Source: Abelmoschus esculentus (taxonomy: Eukaryota; Streptophyta; Magnoliopsida; Malvales; Malvaceae). Taken from it: a DNA stretch of 64,000 nucleotides. This document shows, piece after piece, positions 56,915-64,000 of this stretch (position 1 is the first letter of the stretch; every line of letters starts with the position of its first letter). Made by a program: the position numbers and the translations under genes. Location of the stretch: positions 16,488,936-16,552,935 of the forward strand of contig JAUCBN010000017.1 in the NCBI GenBank assembly GCA_035048815.1. The letters are read 5' to 3'. The notes below the pieces were generated by a model, which made no database searches, had not been told where the DNA came from, and saw only the letters and a program-made list of their open reading frames with translations.

Positions 56915-59724
56915 TGTCGCGACCTCTTTAAAAACGCGAGTTTAGGTGTAAAATAGCTTGGCCATTGATTTTGAAAAAATATGAATTTTATCATTTTAAT
57001 CTTTGAAAAAACCAAATTTTAGGAAAATATATGATTTAATTTTGAAAAATGATTTGGAGTCGTCACCGGCCACTTAGGTAGGTCAGACACCATAAAACAA
57101 ACCAGAGATTCGTTTATAAAACATTTGGGTTCGGGAGTCGGTTACGTATAAGAACGATCCTTACAAACGCCCAAAAATTGGTACCTTGAAAAAAATTACG
57201 TGGCATTGGTATTTTGAAGATAAATATTAATTTAATTTCCCATTGTTAATTGAACATTATTTGAATCGAGGATATCCTTTTGATTTAGAAATTACATCAC
57301 CTTTAAACTTGAGTTGAACGAGACGTCCTCTAGATAGGAAACCTCACCCAAATTCAAAGGAATGTAACTTCCACCTCAAAAGGTTAAAGTAAAATGCATG
57401 ACCGTTTTTATCTCGTTCATTTTAAGTTCTAATCCTAAAAAAGCTCCATTAATTAAGTGTTTAGAACCTAAATTACTAATGTCGCTAGTTGCTTACCTAT
57501 CAATTTTATTTAATACTAGGCCTACGTTATTTTATCAAAATTCTAAGTTTAAATAGCACATGAATTCGATGCCAAGGTACACTCTCTAGGCCAACATCAT
57601 GGTACGTCAAAACATCAGCCTCTTTAGTGTATCCGAGACATAAGATTCAAATACTATTATTTACGAATTATCTCCCTATTTAATTAATTAATTAATTAAT
57701 TAATTAATTAAAGTGACTAGTCCTAGAAGACTCTAAATTAATTAACTTAAATGTTTATGAGGTGACCTCTCTAAAATATGTCATGCAACACTTAAAATAA
57801 AACATAAAACAAAATAAAGGAAATCGACATTTTTATTAGAAACATGAGAATACAAATTACATCAAAATAAAATGTCATCATGAGTACAAAGGAACTTGCA
57901 TTGGTGAAGATCAAAAAGGGACAAGAGTAAACAAACCTCGAAAAGATTTAATTAAGTGTGTAATTAATTTTAAAGTTTTAGAAAAAAATTTAATTAAATT
58001 AATTATTTAATTAAATTTTCCTAATCTTCAAATTTTAATTAAAACTTAATTAAAGTCTAATTTGGTGAGTTTTAAATTTTAAGGTTTAATTAGGGTTGGA
58101 TTAAATTAGATTAATTTTTAAGTCTTATCTTAGAAAATTAAAATTAATTAAGGGATTTAATTAAAATAATTTCTAAATTTTAAGAATTTAATTTAACCTA
58201 ATTAAAGTTTAATTTTGGTGGAACTTGGGATAATTAGGCCTAATTAATTCTTAAATCTTATCTTTTAGAAATTAATTAAAGTAATTAATTAAAATTATTT
58301 CCTAAATTTTAAGAATTAAACTAATCCTAATTAAAGTCTAATTTGGTGAATGTTTTAAGGTTTAAAGGCTAGACTAGACCTAATTAAATTGAATTAATTT
58401 TAAAACTTATTTTTTAGAGATTAATTAAAATTAATTAAAATAATTAATTAAAATTATTTTCTAAATTTTAAGAATTAAATTAAACCTAATTAAAGTCTAA
58501 TTTCTAAGTTTTAAGGGTCAAATTAATTTTATATTAGATTTAAATAGGTTAAATTAATTTTAAAGTTTCCTTTAAAATTAAATTAAATTCTAATTAGAAC
58601 CTAATTAATAATTTCAAGTCTTTAAAATCAATTTTTTATCCTAATTAAGGTCTAAACTTGATTAATTTTAATCCTAGGGGTCTAATTAGGGATTTAGGGA
58701 CCTAATTGGGTGAAAACTAAAGTTCTAGGGACCTAATTGGAAGTTCTGGGGACCTAATTGTAAAACAATCTAAAGTCAAGAGGACCTAAAGGGTAAAAAT
58801 CCCTAAACTAACTAAAACACGCGGATCCGGGTTGAACCCGGATCCGACTTGTTTGCCCGGCTGCCAAAACGGCGTCGTTTAGCCACCTCACAAAAACACC
58901 TAAGACCGAGTTGGCTCGGTCATTTACACCGAGACCAACTCGGTGCAACTCACCCCAGCCCAGAACTCTCTGAATTTAACACCTAATACCTAGAAAACCC
59001 AGTAAAAACAGATCAAAACCCCTTTAAATTCTTATGATGTTCACGTGTGTTCTTCGTGTTCACGAAGAACACAAAGAACACGGCCAAGGATCGCCGCACA
59101 GGCCCTGCTCTGCCGCCGCCGATGGTTACTCCGACGAGTTCTTCGGCGACTCCAAAAAGGTCCGACCGCCACTGATCTGACGCCGGAGGCCATTTCCGGC
59201 ACCGGCAACCTCGCCAAAAACCTCGAATACCCTTAAAAACACACCGAAAACGCAAAAACTCTGGATCTAAACACCTAAGCCTTCGAAATCTAACCTATTT
59301 AAGCCCTAAACCCAACAATCCGATCAATCCAAAACAAAAACGAAACTGAAATCAAAGAATCAAACCAAGAGCTTACCGTCGATGACTCACTTCAAGCTTC
59401 CGATTGCCTCAACGAACCAATTCAAGCTCTCCAACTTCCGATTTCAGTGCTGATTCAAGCTCCAGATTCTCCTCCCCTTCACTGTCGATCGAATCCCTAT
59501 TTAAAGGGATTCGATTCAACAATCCAACTCATTTTAAACTTTATCTAAATCCCTAAAAAAGCTCAACAAACAAATCCTAATCCTAACAAACTTCAACAAC
59601 AAACCAAGAATCCCACGTTTCTGTTTTTTCACGATTTTTAATTTTTTTAAATATTTTATTATTTATTGATTATTTGTATTTTGTTATTTATATCTTATTA
59701 TTCATTTTCAAATTCGTGTTGACA
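56915..59724 (-). repeat. 5' LTR of Ogre element 2
   Basis: 2810 bp, TGTCGCGACC...GTGTTGACA. Contains a (TTAA)n microsatellite near 57678-57712 that is longer than in the 3' LTR (41572-41595), the AATTAATT-rich ~140-bp degenerate tandem repeat (57960-58660), AAAACGGCGTCGTTTA (58866) and the ACCGAG hairpin (58904-58944). Confidence 0.92.
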
Positions 59725-59729
59725 TAAGG

Positions 59730-59983
59730 GTATTTTTAAATAGTATTTTTTAAATTTCGTAACTTGAAGATGGTGAAGTCTAGGTACCGCACCATTTGCG
59801 GATGTCGAGGTTTATGTTGGTAATTAAATTGAGCTAAACTAACGGTCTATATGAATCTCGTTATCGGCTGATGGCGGATTTAAGTAACGCTATTTCTTTT
59901 GGCATATTTTTTAAAATATTTTTTAAATATACTTATTTCTCTTATTTTTTTCTCCAACTCTATTATTCACTAAAATTGACTGA
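59730..59983. other. Host flank between Ogre element 2 and a MITE
   Basis: Unique-looking AT-rich sequence that continues the pre-insertion site from 40731-40804. No gene. Confidence 0.5.
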
Positions 59984-59991
59984 AATATTAA

Positions 59992-60607
59992 TAGGGGTGT
60001 TCAATCGGACGGTTTGGTTAACCGACCAAACCGAACTTTCAAAATTTTATTAATCGAGTTTTTTTTATATTAACCGTTAATCGAACCGAAAAAATTTCGG
60101 TTAATCCGATCGGTTAATTCGGTTAACCGAACTTTTAAAAAATTGGATAAATTATAAAAATGGTCATTAAACTATGTTAAAATAATTTTTTTAGGCACTG
60201 AACTTTTAAAAATTATTAAAAAAATCATTAAACTTATCGAATTATTACATAAATTAATCATACGTTATAAATTATTGATTAATATTAAAAAACTTAATGA
60301 TTATTTTTTTAATTTAATAAATTTAATTATTATTTTATGATAATTTTATAAAGTTTAATGACCATTTTATAATTTTTAAAAGTTTAATGACCAAAAATAA
60401 ATATATAAAAAAATATAATATATATAATATATAAAAAGTTTAGTTAATTCGATTAATTAACCAATTTTGAACCGAATTAACCGATAATCGAAGTTTCAAA
60501 AAATCATTAACCGTTAATCGATCAAATCTAAAATTAACCGACCGATTAACCGAAATTTTTTTGGTTCAAACAGTTAATTTGGTTAACCAAAATTTTGAAC
60601 ATCCCTA
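59992..60607. mobile_element. hAT-type MITE, 616 bp
   Basis: Termini TAGGGGTGTTCAAT and TTTGAACATCCCTA, flanked by a perfect 8-bp TSD AATATTAA (59984-59991 and 60608-60615), the hAT signature. It is internally imperfectly palindromic, with CGGTTAACCGACCAAACCG-like blocks near both ends and GGTCATTAAAC / GTTTAATGACC inside. No coding capacity. Confidence 0.88.
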
Positions 60608-60615
60608 AATATTAA

Positions 60616-60941
60616 CATAGGGGAAATATTTGAGATATAAGTGTATAAAAATCTCCTTCAACTAAAAAATAATTTGATTTTTAAAATTTTATTTTAAATT
60701 AAATTATTTTTATAAATAAAATTTATTAATCGATTAATAGTAAATGATTTGAAATAGTATAACAAATTTATGTGACTTATATATTGATATGATAATTTTA
60801 TATGGATAAAAATATTAACTTTAAAGAATATTATATTAATTAAAAAGTAATTTTATAAAATTATGTAAAATATAAAATTATATTTTATATTTAATATATA
60901 ATTACTTTAAATTACTTAATATTAATTAATTAATAATATAA
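60616..60941. other. AT-rich spacer, nothing recognised
   Basis: Very AT-rich with short ATTAATTAATTA runs. No gene or repeat termini seen. Confidence 0.5.
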
Positions 60942-63080
60942 TGATCCAGATTTGGATCCAAGTGTCAGGTTAACTCGAGGAGTTTGGGCTTCGATTTTGG
61001 GCCCCAAGTTTGTCTAGTTTGGGCCTTAGGCTTATTGGGCTTGATGGTTGTTGGGCTTATGAATTATTAGTTGAGGACTTTTTGGTAAATGGTTAAAGGA
61101 AGAAAAGGGGGTTTAAGGGCATCATTTTTCTACACTTGTAGAGGGTATGAGATCATCCCTTACAACCTCATTTTCTTCATCCTTTGTCTTGGCAACAATC
61201 ATTAAAGGTAAGGTTTTTGAGGGTTTTATGGTGGAATCTCGTTTTAGTGGTGAAGGATAAGTTCTTGAGTTGTTAAAAATCTATCTAAAGAGGTAAGAAT
61301 ATAGAAGAGTGATAAAGATGAGGGTTTAAGTGGGGGTTTAGGGTGTAATCTGGGAATAAAGCCTTAAGGGTTGTTTCTATGTTTTCTTGATATTTTTAAG
61401 ACTTAAAGACATCCTTGGTTGTGTCTAAGAGTTGGTTTAACCTCTCCCTTGTAGAGAAACAAGTGGAGGACCCATCTTCGAGCTTGGGTGGAGGAAGAGC
61501 TTGACAAGAGGGGAGCTTGGGTTTTGGTTGTTGTTTTGCAAAGGTTAGTACTCCCAACTCTTTCTTTCTATCAAGCATATCATGATAGATTGCATTTCAT
61601 GTAGATTCACGTGTGTATGCTTAGTTTGTAGCTTTTGAGTCATTGATTGTGAAATTTGTGTTAATGTACTAGATGATTTAAAAATGATGTTAAAACACTT
61701 TAAACATCCTTGAAAGGTAATGGAAACTCTTTAAGATCGAGTAGATTATTGATGGGAAGGATCCTTAAAAAATTTTAAGTTCAAAATTGCAAGTTCGTGC
61801 AGGGGGTATCGATACCCTTGGTGGGTGTTTCGATACCCCTGAGAGGAAAATAAGCTAGACAATATAGGCGTTTCAAAACGCCTTGCCCGTGTTTTGATAC
61901 AGAGTCCTTCAGTAGTATTTTCGTTTCGATACCCCATATAAGGTGTATCGATACGGGTGGTTTCCCCTTAGTTGACCTGGTTGATGGTCAACGTGTATCG
62001 AAACCCCCTTTATAAGGGTATCGATACCTTGTGTTTCGATACCCTATTGTAAGAGTATCGATACAGCCGTTTCGATACCTCAAGTAAGGGTATCGATACC
62101 TCTGTGTTATCTTGCCTAAATAGACATAAAGTTGGGTCGGTAATGGTTAGTAATGGTTCCCAAATATCTTTAAAGCTATAAAATGATTTATTTAACTAAG
62201 ATTGATGAGTTATAACCCCAAAAAACTAAATTGAGATAATCTTAATATATCTTGTGGTGCTAAGATCCTAGGTGGATCGTTTGTGTGGTTTGAGTCATTG
62301 TGTGATGGAAATCTGAATATCCAAAAGTGTTGCAACACGTCGAAGGCCATCTGATGTAATATGTCGGGTGATGTATTGAAGACTTTTATTCCAAGTGCTG
62401 GGCGACCTCACTCGAAGATATTCGATGTAACATTCCGAGCATGGGATTGGTTGGGCGGCATCCATCCCTTTCCGAACGTTGGGCGGCCTCAATCCTGAGT
62501 GTAGGATCTCGATGCTATGTGGACGCGGGCTCACTCTTGTGTGTTGACTTGATGTGATTGTATATGTTGTGTGCGATAATATACATTCATTTATGTCATG
62601 TGATAGGCAAGCATGCTAGACACTCATATCATGCACGATGTTTATATGTTTTGTTTTACTGCTTATGATATGTATGATGTTGGCCGAGTTCAGCATATCC
62701 ACTGAGCTTTTGTAGCTCATCATTCGAAATGTGTTTTCGTGCGTAGTTTAGGTAAAGTCAGTTCTGCGGAGCAGCATCGAGGTTTGGATTCAACATCGAC
62801 TATGTATCAGAGTACAGTGATAGATGTAGTGGGCTAGTACTATGTTGAACTCTATATGTAATTGTAACTCTGTTATTTTATTTTGGGTCGAATGTTTTAA
62901 ATGGGTTGTAATATTGGGAGCTTCGGTTACTCTAAACTATTTTGGACTTTTGTTTTAATTTAAATGAATTTTATGGATCGTATTTGGGTTTGAGTTTGAT
63001 TTCATTATTGGACTTTCAAAAGAAATTTTGAAATACATGTTTTGGGCCAGAGGCCCAATGTGACACCGGGTCGAGGGTGT
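60942..63080 (+). mobile_element. Probable solo LTR of a chromovirus-like gypsy element, ~2.1 kb
   Basis: Starts TGATCCAGATTTGG and ends near GTGACACCGGGTCGAGGGTGTT, a terminus typical of Del/Tekay LTRs. TATAA occurs directly before 60942 and at 63081-63085, a possible TSD, although the canonical CA end is not present. It includes the phrase TCCACTGAGCTTTTGTAGCTCA (62697) characteristic of these LTRs, repeated TTGGGC motifs (60985-61060), and a GTATCGATAC array (61803-62105). No internal domains. Confidence 0.6.
61803..62105. repeat. Array of GTATCGATAC palindromes and variants
   Basis: About a dozen occurrences of GTATCGATAC(CC) or its one-base variants (TTTCGATACC, TATCGAAACC, TTTTGATAC) at irregular spacing of 15-40 bases. 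Confidence 0.75.
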
Positions 63081-63084
63081 TATA

Positions 63085-64000
63085 AATAATTTTTATCTAT
63101 AAATAAATTAATTTAATTTAAAATAAAATATTAAATATTAAATATTAAATTATTTAAATAATAAATATAAATCAAAACAATTATTCAATATTATAAATAT
63201 TTTTTAATTTTCCCCACCTAATAAACTATGACAAACTTTACAGCTTTAATATTTTCCCCACCTAATATTCCCTAAAAAACACTTTCTACTTTTCTTATTT
63301 TTTACTCAATGACCTTTTTTTTTTACTGTTTTAGTCTTCATTTATTTTTAACCCTCAAAATTCTTATTTTTAAAAAATTAAATCATTTAAAGAAAAAGAA
63401 AACAGATTTTAAATTTTCTGCAGTTTTTAATTTTATTTTTTAAATAGTTTTCAGGGTTTTTTTTTTTATAAGCATTCAATTCATTAAATCAATAAGCAGC
63501 AAAAGCTGCTACCAGAAACAGTTTTCATTTTTTTTTGGCAAACTAACAAAAAAAATAATTAAGGCCAAGTTAATAAGTTTCCCATTTTTTTATCAATTGA
63601 TTTATTTTAACAAATAATTAAAAAAAAACGAGATTCAAAATATTTGTTTTAAAAGTTCGATAACCAAAATATTATTTTTTTTCCTGTGTAAAACTGCTGA
63701 ATTTTGATTTCTTACGATTCGTTTCCTGGCACAATCATGTTTGGCAAGAAAGAAAATTAATGGACCAATGTACTTTCCTTTTTCCCTTTGGAGTGCGACA
63801 GAAAATGGACATCATAAATTAATAATAATACATTTCAACCATTTATATTATATTCGTATTTTAAAATAAATATCATTTAAATTTATATAATATAAATATC
63901 TTTATTATCGATTAGTAATTATTATATATTTCGACAATATTTTATGTTAAAATTTAAATTATTACGTATTCTGATGATATTTCATAATGTAAATTTACTT
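63085..64000. other. AT-rich intergenic DNA, no gene seen
   Basis: Poly-A/poly-T runs. The phrase TTTTCCCCACCTAATA occurs twice (about 63208 and 63251). No coding frame above background on either strand and no terminal repeats recognised. Confidence 0.5.

Larger units (their letters stand above)
40810..59724 (-). mobile_element. Ogre/Tat-type Ty3-gypsy retrotransposon, element 2 (18.9 kb including a nested solo LTR)
   Basis: Perfect TSD TAAGG (40805-40809 and 59725-59729). Same orientation, domain order and PPT/PBS as element 1, but a different subfamily by LTR sequence. The coding part is more decayed than in element 1, with small deletions and more stops. Without the nested 1080-bp LTR and its duplicated CACCT the length is ~17.8 kb. 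Confidence 0.93.

Noticed and set aside
61396..62534. Small ORFs in the probable solo LTR
   Set aside because: Short, no domains, and they run across the GTATCGATAC array and LTR landmarks.

Overview
This is nuclear DNA from a flowering plant. The evidence is spliced plant genes, very AT-rich intergenic DNA and dense, nested LTR retrotransposons with 5-bp target duplications. The gene families and repeat types suggest a eudicot. A Malvaceae/Gossypium-like genome would fit, but that is an impression and was not tested. No bacterial operons, CRISPR arrays, rRNA or tRNA genes were seen.

Layout. (1) 1-6.5 kb: the 3' part of a duplicated unit. It holds the last two coding exons of a large acidic membrane-anchored protein of unknown function (copy 1), then a wrecked MATE transporter whose 3' exons form a long inverted repeat. 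(2) 6.5-13.27 kb: repeat graveyard. It contains a copia remnant between ~90-bp direct repeats, a 2.45-kb solo LTR, a LINE remnant and a 714-bp solo LTR with a perfect 5-bp TSD. (3) 13275-30746: an almost complete Ogre/Tat-type Ty3-gypsy element on the minus strand (17.5 kb, TSD AAGAC). (4) 31.1-39.8 kb: a gene island with the complete 1412-aa copy 2 of the acidic protein (+) and a tail-to-tail MATE/DETOXIFICATION gene (-). The MATE gene is structurally complete apart from one apparent frameshift. (5) 40083-40722: a foldback/MITE element with a telomere-like TTTAGGG core. (6) 40810-59724: a second Ogre-type element in the same orientation (TSD TAAGG), with a 1080-bp solo LTR nested in its 3' LTR. 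(7) 59992-60607: a hAT-type MITE. Then a probable 2.1-kb chromovirus-like solo LTR carrying an array of GTATCGATAC palindromes, then AT-rich DNA to the end.

The host content is therefore one gene pair (acidic protein plus MATE) present twice, with about 25 kb of repeats between the copies. The two Ogre copies share the order ORF1 - gag - protease - intron - RT/RNase H - integrase - repeat-rich 3' region. Both carry several stop codons, and three or four of these are at the same positions, so the pair probably descends from a defective master mobilised in trans.

The most unusual signals are: an array of hairpins in the Ogre 3' region whose stems differ but stay complementary around a constant loop; a pol intron whose 5' splice site itself creates the gag-pro stop codon and whose removal gives an in-frame join in both copies; a PBS-like 10-mer embedded in a module shared by otherwise different LTRs; and the natural MATE inverted repeat, which could yield hairpin RNA against the neighbouring MATE gene.
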